DNA of 64,000 nt. Origin: Streptomyces guryensis (GTDB taxonomy: Bacteria; Actinomycetota; Actinomycetes; Streptomycetales; Streptomycetaceae). The notes under the pieces were generated by a model that saw only the letters and a program-made list of their open reading frames with translations, did not search any database and was not told the DNA's origin. A program made the translations under genes and the position numbers. Position 1 is the stretch's first letter. Each line of letters begins with the position of its first letter. The stretch is taken from NCBI RefSeq assembly GCF_021261325.1, contig NZ_JAJSBI010000001.1:496001-560000 (forward strand), given 5' to 3'. This document shows positions 50,996 to 60,438 of this stretch, in pieces.

Positions 50996-51791
50996 GGTGT
51001 CCCATCGCGTCGGTGCCCGGTCGGCGGCCGTCCGGGAGGAAGAGGACCGAGTTGACGTAGCGCGGGTGCTTGCGGAAAGGCAGGATGCGGCCCAGCAGGC
51101 CCTGGGCTACGACGTGCGAGGTGCTCTCCTGATGGGCCTCCAAGGGGAACTTCGCCAGCGGCACCCAGCTCGATCCGGGAAGCACCCAGCCCTCGTAGCG
51201 AAGCAGGGAGAGGTAGGTGATGACCGGCGCGATCGGCTGGATCCGGGACTCCAGTTCGACGAAGAGGGCCGGGCGGTCCCGGGCCAGCAGGGCCGTCGCA
51301 CCGCGTAGTACCGCCAGCTCGTTGCCGTCCACGTCGATCTTGATGAAGCCGACGTCCCGCAGGCGGAGCTCGTCGAGCGTGACGCAGGGGACGTGCAGGG
51401 CCCGGGCGTGGATGTCGCGGCGGACCAGCGAGGACACGCCCCGGTCGCCCGCGTCGTCCGCCGGGAGCCACAGGCGGGCGGTGCCGGGGCGGTCGGAGGC
51501 GGCGGCCTGGACGACGCGGACGTTCGGCGGGGCGGCGGAGGTGAGCAGGCGGGCCAGGTGGGGGACCGGTTCGATGGTCACCACCTGACGGGCGCGGGTG
51601 GCCAGGCGCCGGGTCCAGGGGCCGTACCAGCCGCCGACGTCCACGGCGGTGCCGCAGCCGGGCGGGCACAGGTCGGCCAGCCGGGCCAGCTCGGGCTCGA
51701 AGCGCGGGTAGACCGCCCGGGCGGCGGCGGCGACCAGACGAGTGGGCAGGAGGGGGGCCAGCCGGGCGGCCAGGGTGCGGGGCGGGGTCAC
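50961..51791 (-). CDS. FkbM-family methyltransferase
   Basis: 276 residues. SAM-binding GTAVDVGGWYGPWTRRLA (motif I), VVTIEPVPHLARLL, then the FkbM signature FIKIDVDGNELAVLRGA and ALFVELESRI. Such enzymes O-methylate sugars or other surface molecules. The GTG overlaps the Trm112-like stop by four bases. Confidence 0.88.
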   Translation of the reverse strand: MTPPRTLAARLAPLLPTRLVAAAARAVYPRFEPELARLADLCPPGCGTAVDVGGWYGPWTRRLATRARQVVTIEPVPHLARLLTSAAPPNVRVVQAAASDRPGTARLWLPADDAGDRGVSSLVRRDIHARALHVPCVTLDELRLRDVGFIKIDVDGNELAVLRGATALLARDRPALFVELESRIQPIAPVITYLSLLRYEGWVLPGSSWVPLAKFPLEAHQESTSHVVAQGLLGRILPFRKHPRYVNSVLFLPDGRRPGTDAMGHHGSHAVRRAPR

Positions 51792-52018
51792 GGGCGCTGG
51801 GCCATCCGCTTGAGCAACGCCTCGTGCTCGTCGTCCGAGACCTGCTCCCCGGACGACGGCAGCAGCTGCGGGATGCCGTCGACGATCGGGTAACGGCGGT
51901 GCAGGCGCGGGTTGTACAGGGCCTCGGGGGCCGTCGGTCCGTCCGGCTTGACGAGGTGCAGCGGGCCCTTGTCGAGCGGGCACGCCAGGATCCGCAGCAG
52001 CGGGTCGTCGGGGTTCAT
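51788..52018 (-). CDS. Trm112-like zinc-ribbon protein
   Basis: 76 residues: PLLRILACPLDKGPLHLVK, YNPRLHRRYPIVDGIPQLLP. Only one Cys of the usual zinc site remains. Trm112-like proteins stabilise methyltransferases, and here the gene lies just before an FkbM methyltransferase, with four-base overlaps on both sides. Confidence 0.85.
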   Translation of the reverse strand: MNPDDPLLRILACPLDKGPLHLVKPDGPTAPEALYNPRLHRRYPIVDGIPQLLPSSGEQVSDDEHEALLKRMAQRP

Positions 52019-52947
52019 GGAGGGGTCAACTCCTTGGTCGCGATGGGGGGTTGGGGCGGAGCCTGGGGTGCCGGCTGGTCGTGCTTGGGCATGGCCAGCA
52101 GGACGGAGACGGCGAGGACGGTGCCCGCCAGGCGCAGGGCGAGCCGCAGCGGGTCGTGCGGGAGGGCCTCGCCGAACGAGAGGGTGCCGAGTACGGCCGT
52201 GTAGAGGCAGGTCACCGTCGTGCACACCGGCACGATCAGCGAGGCCCGGCAGCGCTGAAGCGCGGCCTGCGACATCACCAGACCGAACGCGCCGGTGAAC
52301 AGGAGGAGGTAGGGATAGGGCGACTTGAGCAGGCCGGCCACCGCACCACCCAGCCCACTTGACGTCAGGTAGCTCGACACGCCCTTGATGCCGAGCGAGC
52401 TGACCCCGTACAGCAGGCCGACGGCCACTCCGTACTCCACGCCCGTCGTCGGTGCGCGGTGGCGGTGGCGGGTGCGTCGCTCCGCGGCGCCGTACAGCCA
52501 GACACCGCCTGCCAGCGACGGCACGCACACGAGCAGGATCAGCTGGTACGGGGCGCTGTGGCTGACCGTGTCCGAGCCTTCCTTGAGGGAGAGCACGACC
52601 ATCAGCAGCGCGGCGAGGATCGCGCCGAGCGCATACCGTTCCCGTCCGCTCGTCTCCTCGCCCAGCAGCCGGGCGGAGAGCAGGACGAGGAGCACCAGAC
52701 CGGAGACGAAGATGCCCTGGGCGGCGGCGATCGGCAGCGTCCGGTACACCACGAGCTGGGCGCCGAAACCGGAGGCGAGGGCGAGGGAACCGCCGATCCA
52801 CAGCGGGCTGCCCAGCACCAGTCTGAGCAGCCGCGCGGGGTTGCGGATCGTCACCTCCGGGAGCGAGGTGAGCGCCCGTTTCTCCAGGACGAAACCGAGG
52901 CTGTACAAGGTGTTCGCCAGCAGGGCCGCGGCCACTCCCCACCACAT
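52015..52947 (-). CDS. DMT/EamA-type membrane transporter
   Basis: 310 residues with about ten hydrophobic helices. N-terminal WWGVAAALLANTLYSLGFVL, then internal-duplication structure typical of drug/metabolite transporters, and a Pro-rich cytoplasmic tail. It could flip a lipid-linked or activated intermediate made by the operon. It starts 12 bases after the methyltransferase stop. Confidence 0.82.
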   Translation of the reverse strand: MWWGVAAALLANTLYSLGFVLEKRALTSLPEVTIRNPARLLRLVLGSPLWIGGSLALASGFGAQLVVYRTLPIAAAQGIFVSGLVLLVLLSARLLGEETSGRERYALGAILAALLMVVLSLKEGSDTVSHSAPYQLILLVCVPSLAGGVWLYGAAERRTRHRHRAPTTGVEYGVAVGLLYGVSSLGIKGVSSYLTSSGLGGAVAGLLKSPYPYLLLFTGAFGLVMSQAALQRCRASLIVPVCTTVTCLYTAVLGTLSFGEALPHDPLRLALRLAGTVLAVSVLLAMPKHDQPAPQAPPQPPIATKELTPP

Positions 52948-52959
52948 GACGTGCCCCCT

Positions 52960-53706
52960 CTACGTCTTTGTCTTGCGCGCGTGCAGGAGAAGGATCGAGG
53001 CGAGCGAGGGTCTGCGGCAGGCCAGCCGGTCGAGGGGGCGCAGGGGGCGGGGTACGCCGTGGAAGGGGGCGCCTTTGACTTCCACGACCTCGAAGCCGGA
53101 CGCGGCGACGAACTCCCGTAGCGCGCGGGCGGTGTAGAGCCGCAGATGTCCCACGACCTCCGTGCCCGGCCGTCCGTGGATCGCCCGCAGACTGACCTCG
53201 GAGAAGACGGGCTGTACGCCGGCCAGCAGCAGGGCGCGGTTGTACCAGGCGGCCAGGTTCGGGGTGGAGAGCATCAGGTGGCCGCCCGGGCGCAGGACGC
53301 GGCGGATCTCGTCGAGGGCGGCGTCCGGGTCGACCAGGTGCTCGATCACCTCGCTGAACAGCACGGCGTCGGCGGAGGCCGCCTTGAACGGGAGCCCGCC
53401 GTCGGTGAGTTCGCCGCGAATGGCGTACGAGAGGTGGGTGCGGGCCCGTTTCAGGGCGTCCTGGGACCAGTCGACGCCGATGATGCGGTGGCCGGTCAGG
53501 AGCGGGGCCGCGGTGGCGGCCGCGGTGCCGTCGCCGCAGCCGATGTCGAGGATGGTGCGGGGTGTGCCGGTGGCCGGGCCGAGGGCGGCGGCCAGGATGC
53601 GGGCCTGGCGGAGGCTGCGGGGGGTGCCGGAGGCGACCGGGACGTCGGGGTCCTCGTAGAAGTCGCGCAGGTCGGGATGGTGCACGGGGGCGGTGGTCCC
53701 GTTCAC
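52960..53706 (-). CDS. Class I SAM-dependent methyltransferase
   Basis: 248 residues. TILDIGCGDGTAAATAAPLL (motif I), IIGVDWSQDALKRA (II), ADAVLFSEVIEHLVDPDAAL (III) and RRVLRPGGHLMLSTPN (IV). UbiG/methyltransf_11 type. The GTG overlaps the acyltransferase stop by four bases. Confidence 0.9.
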   Translation of the reverse strand: MNGTTAPVHHPDLRDFYEDPDVPVASGTPRSLRQARILAAALGPATGTPRTILDIGCGDGTAAATAAPLLTGHRIIGVDWSQDALKRARTHLSYAIRGELTDGGLPFKAASADAVLFSEVIEHLVDPDAALDEIRRVLRPGGHLMLSTPNLAAWYNRALLLAGVQPVFSEVSLRAIHGRPGTEVVGHLRLYTARALREFVAASGFEVVEVKGAPFHGVPRPLRPLDRLACRRPSLASILLLHARKTKT

Positions 53707-55190
53707 GGGGTCACCTCCGTGGAGTGCAGGTAGTGCTCGAACAGGTCGCGGAGGTGGGCGCCGTCGCCGTGGCTGAGCAGGGCGCGGGACCAGCGCAGGG
53801 CGAGATGGAGGCGGCCCGCGGTGGAGGCGGTGGTGACGGTGAGGCCGCGGGGCATACGGGCGGGCGCCGAGAACCAGACCGCGTGCGCGCGGCCCGCCTC
53901 CTCGCCGAAGTCCAGGGGGTACGGGATGCGGCCGATGTTGCTGAGGAGTGTCGTCGACGTCCAGGGTGCGGCGGCTCTGCGCAGGCCGCGGGTGAGGGCG
54001 GCGCGCCAGGCTACGGGGGTGACGGGGGCGGTGAGGAGGGCCGCGCCGTGGCCGAGTTGGGGGCGGGGGAGGGATTTCAGGGCTCGTGTACGGGTTGCTG
54101 TGCGATGGAGGAGGGCGGGCATGTCGGTGGGGTTGTGGACGTCCAACTCCTGTGGGGAGAAGGGGACTTCGACCAGGCGGGTGCCGTTGCCCATCGGCAT
54201 GGTGGCGTCCCGGGGGCGGTCGTCCACGGGCATGGTGATGCGGAGAGGGCGGGAGGGTGCGCCGTGTTCTCTGTTCCAGTGGGTGATGGTGAGGGCCGTG
54301 GTGACCATGAGCTGGTCGTTGACCGTGTAGGGAGAGCCCTTGGGGCGGTGGGGGAGGGGGAGCTCGGTGACGAGGAGGCCGTTGCCGGGGGAGGGTTCGG
54401 GGGTGCCGGGGGCCACCCTGGCGGGTGGGGACCAATTTGACGGGGTGTCGGTTGGGCCTTGGGGGGTGTCGGGTGTGCGGACGGGGGGTGCGGCGGGGGA
54501 ATTGTCTCGACCACCGTAGATCTCTGCGGCCGTTGCCAGGACTCGGAGGCAGGCGGGGCCGTCGAGTGCGGTGTGGTTGATGGTGAGGAACAGGACGGTG
54601 CCTTGTCCGGTGCCGGGGGCCGGGGTCGATTTTCGATTGTCTGCGGCACCATCGTGGCTGGTCCCGTACCGCGGCGGAGCCGCTGATCGGTACAGCCCCG
54701 CGCCCCTTTGCGGTGCTTCCGAACCGCGCCGGACTTCGTCGAGCCGGCTCCTCATCCCCACTGCATCAGCCGCCTCGCTGCCTTCGGCCGGTCCCGCGTC
54801 CTCCACCACCTCCAGCCGTATCGGTGGTGACAAGGTCAGTGGTGGAGCCGTGGTCAGGGCTCGGGTGCGGGCGTCACGCAGCGCGGAGGGTCCCGTCGGC
54901 GGGAAGGTCACCACCTCCGTGTCCGGTTCTGCCGTCAGTTCCCACTCGTAGCGGCGTCGGTACCAGGGGCCGGAGGCCTCGCGCATCAGGATGCGGGGGT
55001 GGCGGCGCAGGGCCTCAGTGAAGGCCGCGCGGAGGCGGTCGCGGTCCAGGTGGCCCGGTAGGTGGACCTCGATGTGGACCGTCTCCGGTTCTTCTTCCTG
55101 GAGGCAGTGGCGGGCGACCTCGTCGACGACGGGGAAGGGGATGCGGGCCGGCGGGTCGTCGGCGCGGGCGGGGTGTTCGAGTGCGGTCAC
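53703..55190 (-). CDS. Condensation/PapA-type acyltransferase
   Basis: 495 residues. CoA-dependent acyltransferase fold with VHIEVHLPGHLDRDRLRAAF at the start, active-site motif in LTINHTALDGPACLRVLATA (H-x3-D-G), and a C-terminal domain with LLSNIGRIPYPLDFG. About 70 residues between RLEVVEDAG and TVLFLTINHT are extra and contain a copy of the double-hairpin repeat. PapA-like enzymes acylate sugars or alcohols in mycobacterial lipids. It overlaps the AftD-like gene by four bases. Confidence 0.82.
   Translation of the reverse strand: MTALEHPARADDPPARIPFPVVDEVARHCLQEEEPETVHIEVHLPGHLDRDRLRAAFTEALRRHPRILMREASGPWYRRRYEWELTAEPDTEVVTFPPTGPSALRDARTRALTTAPPLTLSPPIRLEVVEDAGPAEGSEAADAVGMRSRLDEVRRGSEAPQRGAGLYRSAAPPRYGTSHDGAADNRKSTPAPGTGQGTVLFLTINHTALDGPACLRVLATAAEIYGGRDNSPAAPPVRTPDTPQGPTDTPSNWSPPARVAPGTPEPSPGNGLLVTELPLPHRPKGSPYTVNDQLMVTTALTITHWNREHGAPSRPLRITMPVDDRPRDATMPMGNGTRLVEVPFSPQELDVHNPTDMPALLHRTATRTRALKSLPRPQLGHGAALLTAPVTPVAWRAALTRGLRRAAAPWTSTTLLSNIGRIPYPLDFGEEAGRAHAVWFSAPARMPRGLTVTTASTAGRLHLALRWSRALLSHGDGAHLRDLFEHYLHSTEVTP
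54653..54715 (+). repeat. Double-hairpin repeat, copy 2 (within the acyltransferase gene)
   Basis: CGTGGCTGGTC at the left, GCGGCGGAGCCGC in the middle and CAGCCCCGCGCCCC at the right: same order and orientation as copy 1. Confidence 0.8.
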
Positions 55191-58100
55191 GTGGGTTCGT
55201 CCCTCCCCCTGTCTGCTTCCGGCTGTGGCGGCTGTGGCGGCTGTCGTGGCCGCTCGGGCGGCGATGTCGGCCGGAACGTCGGTTTGCGGAACTGGATCCG
55301 CGCGGTCGGCGGGTCGGGATCGGGCCCCCCGGGGCCGCGTGCCGAGACGGTCGGCCCGGCGTCGGGGGGCGGGGGCGGTGCGGTCGCGCCCCGGCGCCGT
55401 TGCGGGAGTGGCCGGGTCGGTGCCGCAGAGCCGGGTACCGGCGGCAGCACCGCCGTCGACCCCGGCCCCTCGTCGGGCTCCCGCACGCTCACCACGCCCG
55501 CGAACAGCCCGATCAGCGCGAGCAGTTGGGCCACATGGCCGAAGGTGCCCTGCCCCGCACCCACGGGCTCCCCGGCCCCCGTGGCCGCCGCGACGCCCGC
55601 CCCCGCGAGGGCGACGAACGCGAGCGGCACGAGCAGCGCGTGCCGGCGATACGCCAGCAGCGCCAGCGCGGGCACCAGTAGCGCGAACCATCCGGCGATC
55701 AGCACACCCACCACCGTCAGGGCCACTGTGCCGAGCCACAGCCCGGGGAGCGGCGGTACCGGCTGCGGGAGGTCGGGGTTCGGCGCGCGGCGGCGCCAGA
55801 CGACCAGCCCGACCAGCACCGCGAGGCCCGCCGCGCCGCCGATCAGCCCGCCCTCGTAGGTCGTCGCGGGCTCGTACGACAGCTTGACCGTGCCGCCCGC
55901 CCCGGCCGGGATCCGCCAGCCCTGCTGCCAGCCGTCGAGGCGGACCGGGGCCAGTTCCCTGCCGCCGAGGGTGGCCGTCCAGCCGGCGTTGTAGTTCTCG
56001 TACGTCGTCAGGTACATGGCCGCCCCGGAGCCGACCGTCACCTCGCGGCGGTCGCCCAGCCAGTCCCGTATCGTCAACTGGCGCTCCGCGGCGGCGGGTT
56101 CGGTGACCGTGCCGCGGGTCAGGGTCACATCGGTGAGGGTGAGAGGGCCGGCGTCCCCCGCCTCGACGCGGTGCGTACCGGCGGTCAGCTCCAACTCGCC
56201 GTCACGGCGTCCTTGTTGGCAGAGCGTCACGTCGATCGTCCGGCGCTCCGTCAGGTCCCGTACCGTCCCCTTCGCGCTGGTCTGGTACAGCTTGCCGTCC
56301 ACCGCCACGTCCGGTCCCTGCCCGCACGGCAGCGAGAAGGTACGGCTGCTGCTCGGCTGCGGGGTGCGGTACTGGTCGAGCGCCGGGATGTATGCCTCGG
56401 TCAGGCCCACCGGCAGTTGCAGGTCCTCGTCGGCGACCGGGTTGTGCAGGGTCAGCGGCGCGGTCTCGGTGACCGTGATGTCCAGGCGGTCGGTGGTGAT
56501 CGGGTCGAAGCGGACCACGCCGTTCTCGTCGACGCCGGCGATGGTCGCGCCGTCGGGGGAGCTGATGTCCACCTGGGTGGGACGGGTCGACAGACCGCCC
56601 GCGGGAGCCAGCACGATCTCCCCCACCGGCTGTTTGCCGCTCCAGCTCAGATGGATCGTCGGCCGGTCGCCCGCGATCCACGCCGTCGTCAGATCGCCGT
56701 CGGTGAGGTTGCGCGCCGACAGCCCCGCACCGAGGGCCGCCGTGGAGTCGGCGGTGGCGACGATGCGGTTCTGCTGGTCGGGGGCGACCTCGTACAGCAG
56801 CTTGTCGAGTGCGGCGCCGCTCACCGGCACCGCGCCCGCCTTCACCTCGTACGTCCCTGCCGTGCCGGTGGTGAAGCGCCGGTGCAGCCCGTCCTCGGTG
56901 CCGGTCGCGGAGAGGCCGGTGGGGTCGGGCGTGCGGTGCAGGGAGATGAGGGTGGCGGCGGCGTCGGAGCCGTCCGCGTCCGTGGGCAACCGCAGCAGAC
57001 GGGTCACCTGGACGTGGGGGAGGGCGATCTCGGAGAAGCCCGCACCCGTCAGACCCGAGCGACGCTCCACCGACTCGACGATCGTCAGCTTCATCCAACT
57101 CGTGGCGCCCGCCGGTGCCTTGACGGTCTGCGTCTGGCCGTCCGGACGCAGGAAGCTGGTCCTGGTCCCGTTCTCCGTCTCCACCCGTACCTTCGTCGCC
57201 GCCGAGCGCACGCTCTCCTGCGGCAGCGGGGTCACCTTGAACGAGGGCGGCATGTCGTACTTGTCGGTGAAGCCGATCCGCAGCCACTGCCCGTCGGGCG
57301 AGCCGGGTGCGCCCTCCGCCCAGGCCGTGTCCGGGTTGCCGTCGAAGGCGTTCACCGGGTCGTACTGCGGGAGGTGGAAGAGCCAGTTGCCGCTGGAGGA
57401 CGCCGTCACCGAGCGGGCGCCGCGCAGCTGGGCCACCGTCTGGTGGTCGATCCCCTTGGTCGGCAGGATCTGGTGCGGGTTCTTCCCCGCGTCCTGCACG
57501 GCGTCCGGCGCGTTCCGCTCGGAACCGGTGTACGTGTACGAGGTGTTGCCGCTGACCAGCCCGAACCGGGTGTCCGCGCGGCGCAGCCCGTCGCCGACCA
57601 CCTGGAGCGGCGGCGAGCCCAGCCCGGGATGGTTGTCGCCGGTCAGCACGGTCGCCCGGCCGCGCAGCTCGGAGGCGAGCGGCAGCAGGGCCTCGGGGCC
57701 GCCGGAGACGACGGCGGTGTCGGAGACGGGCAGCAGATGCGCCTGCCCCGGTCGCGGTACGCCGTCGCCCGAGGGCTCGTAGATCTCGACCGCCCGCTGC
57801 CGCGGATACAACCCCTCGACCTGCAGCGGGGCGTCGTGGGCGATCGTCTGGCCGGTCATGACCGGCCCGAAGCCCGTCACCCGGACGTACCCCGACTGCT
57901 CCAGGGTCCGCTTGACCGTCGTGGTCGGCACGGAGCCGATCTGGTCGGGGTCGAGGTCGTTGCGTACGACGACGTAGTACACGCCCGCTCGGCTCAGGTA
58001 GTCGGCGAGCCCCGGGACGTCACTCCCGGAGGCCAGGGCGTCCTCCACCGCGTCCATCGCGCGCCGGTTGCCGGGGGTGCCGAAGGGGACGTAATCCCGT

Positions 58101-59581
58101 TGTGCCCAGCGGGACTTGGCCAGAACATCGAGGGGCTGGTCGATGGGCGAGCCCCAGGCGTAGATGCCGTGCGAGGTGGCCGGGACGACGAGGGCGCGGG
58201 AGTCCGGGGAGTACTTCTCCAGCCAACTCGCCGTGGTCTTCCAGTACTGGGGAAGCTCCTGGAAGGACCCCGGGTTGAGGATCGAGCCGTTGAGATACGG
58301 CCACATCAGACCCGGGACGATGAGCACCGCGGCGACCAGCGGGGCGAACCGGCGCCCGCGCACCGGCCGGGCACCGCGCGACTCGGCCGCGATCCCCACC
58401 ACATGCGCGAGCCCCAGCACCAACGCCAGAGCCAGCCCCGTCTGGAACTTGTAGATGTTCCGGAAGGGGACGAGCCCGCCGTTCAGCCAGTCCTGAACGA
58501 CCCCGTGGAAGGGCGCGCCGAACGCGCCGCCGTACCCGGCGAGCAGCACCAGAACCGTGGAGATCACGGTCAGCACCAGCCACCGCCGCTCCGGCATGTC
58601 CCGTCTCGCGAGCCCCGCGAGACCGAGCCCGGCGGCGAGCGTCGAACACACGATGACGACGACCGAGGCGGCGACGGTCCACCCGGCCGGCAGCCAGGCC
58701 TGCCCGAAGTGCAGATAGGCGACCCAGTTACCGGCGCCGCGCAGTGCCTCCGTAGCGGACACGGTGGCGGTCGTGGTCTGCGAAGTCTCCACGTACGGAA
58801 GGAAGTTCTCGCCGTACACACCGAGCATGACCAGCGGTATCCACCACCAGGCGGTCGCCACGATCACCGCCGGCGCCCACCAGGCGATCAGCTTGCGCTG
58901 CCGTGGGCCGGGCGGGCGGGAGAGGAGGTACAACCCGACCGGCAGCAGCGAGGCCAGCGTGGAGGCGCCGTTGACACCGCCCATGAAGGGGACGATGAGC
59001 GCCGAGCGCAGGGCGGCGATGCGGGCGCTGTACCGCTCGTTCGTCAGCGGCAGCAGCACCCAGGGCAGAAAGGCACCGGGCAGCGCAGCGGCCGACGTCG
59101 ATCCGACGACGATGGTGAACACGGGCCACAGCGCGTACGCGACCCCCGCGAGCAGCCGCGACCCACCGCTCCCCACCCGCAACCGCTCGGCCAGCCGCAG
59201 CGCGCCCCAGAAGGCGACGGACACGATCAGCGACAGCCACAGCCGCTCCGCGAGCCACACGGGGAGGCTGATCGCGTGGCACAGCCAGTAGAACGGCAGC
59301 ATCGGCCACAGGTAGCCGGCGTACTGGTCCTGGATGCCCCCGAAGCTGCCCTGGTCGTGCCACAGCTGCCCCAGGCCGGAGAAGAACGCACCCGGGTCGA
59401 CCGTCACACCCAGCTTGGTGTCGAAGGTCTGCCGGCCCGGGTGCACCACCAGGAACAGCACCAGCATCACGGCCCAGAACCCCACCAGCCAGCGCCGCGA
59501 CCGCGGGCCCTCCGGCGGGCCGGAGGTGGCCGCGGTGGTGTGGACGGCTGCCGGAGGAGGGGCCTGGACCGTGGTCGTCAT
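55187..59581 (-). CDS. AftD-like arabinofuranosyltransferase family protein (DUF3367)
   Basis: 1464 residues. A GT-C type glycosyltransferase: N-terminal membrane domain with about 11-12 helices (residues 30-450) and acidic loop region near FDTKLGVTVDPGAFF, then a very long extracytoplasmic part (450-1290) with discoidin/carbohydrate-binding modules (NAFDGNPDTAWAEGAPG; ARNLTDGDLTTAWIAGDRPT), then C-terminal helices (1290-1400) and a Pro-rich tail. Mycobacterial AftD adds arabinofuranose to arabinan; Streptomyces have no such polymer, so donor (a polyprenyl-phosphate sugar) and acceptor are unknown. The ATG overlaps the methyltransferase stop (ATGA). Confidence 0.88.
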   Translation of the reverse strand: MTTTVQAPPPAAVHTTAATSGPPEGPRSRRWLVGFWAVMLVLFLVVHPGRQTFDTKLGVTVDPGAFFSGLGQLWHDQGSFGGIQDQYAGYLWPMLPFYWLCHAISLPVWLAERLWLSLIVSVAFWGALRLAERLRVGSGGSRLLAGVAYALWPVFTIVVGSTSAAALPGAFLPWVLLPLTNERYSARIAALRSALIVPFMGGVNGASTLASLLPVGLYLLSRPPGPRQRKLIAWWAPAVIVATAWWWIPLVMLGVYGENFLPYVETSQTTTATVSATEALRGAGNWVAYLHFGQAWLPAGWTVAASVVVIVCSTLAAGLGLAGLARRDMPERRWLVLTVISTVLVLLAGYGGAFGAPFHGVVQDWLNGGLVPFRNIYKFQTGLALALVLGLAHVVGIAAESRGARPVRGRRFAPLVAAVLIVPGLMWPYLNGSILNPGSFQELPQYWKTTASWLEKYSPDSRALVVPATSHGIYAWGSPIDQPLDVLAKSRWAQRDYVPFGTPGNRRAMDAVEDALASGSDVPGLADYLSRAGVYYVVVRNDLDPDQIGSVPTTTVKRTLEQSGYVRVTGFGPVMTGQTIAHDAPLQVEGLYPRQRAVEIYEPSGDGVPRPGQAHLLPVSDTAVVSGGPEALLPLASELRGRATVLTGDNHPGLGSPPLQVVGDGLRRADTRFGLVSGNTSYTYTGSERNAPDAVQDAGKNPHQILPTKGIDHQTVAQLRGARSVTASSSGNWLFHLPQYDPVNAFDGNPDTAWAEGAPGSPDGQWLRIGFTDKYDMPPSFKVTPLPQESVRSAATKVRVETENGTRTSFLRPDGQTQTVKAPAGATSWMKLTIVESVERRSGLTGAGFSEIALPHVQVTRLLRLPTDADGSDAAATLISLHRTPDPTGLSATGTEDGLHRRFTTGTAGTYEVKAGAVPVSGAALDKLLYEVAPDQQNRIVATADSTAALGAGLSARNLTDGDLTTAWIAGDRPTIHLSWSGKQPVGEIVLAPAGGLSTRPTQVDISSPDGATIAGVDENGVVRFDPITTDRLDITVTETAPLTLHNPVADEDLQLPVGLTEAYIPALDQYRTPQPSSSRTFSLPCGQGPDVAVDGKLYQTSAKGTVRDLTERRTIDVTLCQQGRRDGELELTAGTHRVEAGDAGPLTLTDVTLTRGTVTEPAAAERQLTIRDWLGDRREVTVGSGAAMYLTTYENYNAGWTATLGGRELAPVRLDGWQQGWRIPAGAGGTVKLSYEPATTYEGGLIGGAAGLAVLVGLVVWRRRAPNPDLPQPVPPLPGLWLGTVALTVVGVLIAGWFALLVPALALLAYRRHALLVPLAFVALAGAGVAAATGAGEPVGAGQGTFGHVAQLLALIGLFAGVVSVREPDEGPGSTAVLPPVPGSAAPTRPLPQRRRGATAPPPPPDAGPTVSARGPGGPDPDPPTARIQFRKPTFRPTSPPERPRQPPQPPQPEADRGRDEPT

Positions 59582-60438
59582 GGGGGACACCGCCGGAGGA
59601 TGAGGAGAAGGTTCCAGGTGGCCACCTCGCGTATCCCCGGCGCTTTCACGACGGTCTCCGCGAGGAACGGCCAGTAGCGGGAGCGCGCCGAGACGACCGT
59701 GACGTCGTCGCGGGCGCGCACCTGCCGCAGGGTGGCGCCGATGTGCACGGCGAAGAGGTTCTCGCCGAGGGTGTGCTTGGCGGGCTTTCCGGTACGCCGC
59801 CGGTAGCGGGCGCGGGCCCGCTCGGCACCGAGGTAGTGCCAGGGCGCCCACTCGTGACCGCCCCACGGGGACAGCCAGTTGGTGAACGACACATAGATCA
59901 GCCCACCGGGCCGCGTCACGCGGGCGAGTTCACTCAGGAATGTCTCCGGATCGGCGACATGCTCCAGCACGTTGGAGGAGAAGGTCACGTCCGCGACCCC
60001 GTCGGACAAGGGGAGCAGATACCCGTCCGCGATCACGGCCCCTTCAGGGGGCTTCTCGCCGAGTTCCTGTACGTCCGGCTCGAAGAGGTAGGCATTGGCG
60101 CCACGTCTGCGGAACTCCTCCGTGAAGTAACCGCCCCCGCCGCCGACGTCCACGACGGTGCGGCCGTTGACGGACCCGTCGTAGGCCTCGACCTGATCGG
60201 CCGCATCCCGGGCCAGCAGTTCGTAGCAGCTCTCCGGATCATCCTGCTCATGCCGAAAGGCCCGGAAGAGGGCAAGGGAGCGCTGAAAGGAGGGGTCCTT
60301 GAACCTGGGGGGTGCTGCAGCGCCCCCATAGGGGCGCGGGGCTCTGCTGAATCTGCGGCTACCGCCGCGTGGGCGCGACCAGCCACGAACGGCCGGCAGC
60401 CGAGATACGACCTCACCGACGCGGCGCATTCGGCTCAC
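59578..60438 (-). CDS. Class I SAM-dependent methyltransferase
   Basis: 286 residues. TVVDVGGGGGYFTEEFRRRG (motif I), AYLFEPDVQEL, DVTFSSNVLEHVADPETFL and LARVTRPGGLIYVSFTN. Start GTG 60438 or ATG 60429 (MRRVGEVVSRLPAVR). A repeat copy lies between LPAVRG and RFKDPSFQRSLALF and adds about 25 Arg/Pro/Gly-rich residues near the N-terminus. It overlaps the glycosyltransferase gene. Confidence 0.88.
   Translation of the reverse strand: MSRMRRVGEVVSRLPAVRGWSRPRGGSRRFSRAPRPYGGAAAPPRFKDPSFQRSLALFRAFRHEQDDPESCYELLARDAADQVEAYDGSVNGRTVVDVGGGGGYFTEEFRRRGANAYLFEPDVQELGEKPPEGAVIADGYLLPLSDGVADVTFSSNVLEHVADPETFLSELARVTRPGGLIYVSFTNWLSPWGGHEWAPWHYLGAERARARYRRRTGKPAKHTLGENLFAVHIGATLRQVRARDDVTVVSARSRYWPFLAETVVKAPGIREVATWNLLLILRRCPP
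60311..60388 (-). repeat. Double-hairpin repeat, copy 3 (reversed, within the methyltransferase gene)
   Basis: Read on the minus strand: CGTGGCTGGTCGCGCCC, GCGGCGGTAGCCGC, GAGCCCCGCGCCCC. The last arm forms GCGCCCCC-AT-AGGGGCGC on the plus strand at 60320-60337. Confidence 0.8.

Noticed and set aside
56171..59677. Plus-strand open frame of about 1170 codons
   Set aside because: Antisense to the AftD-like gene, which has helices and carbohydrate-binding motifs; the frame shows no domain and no ribosome site.
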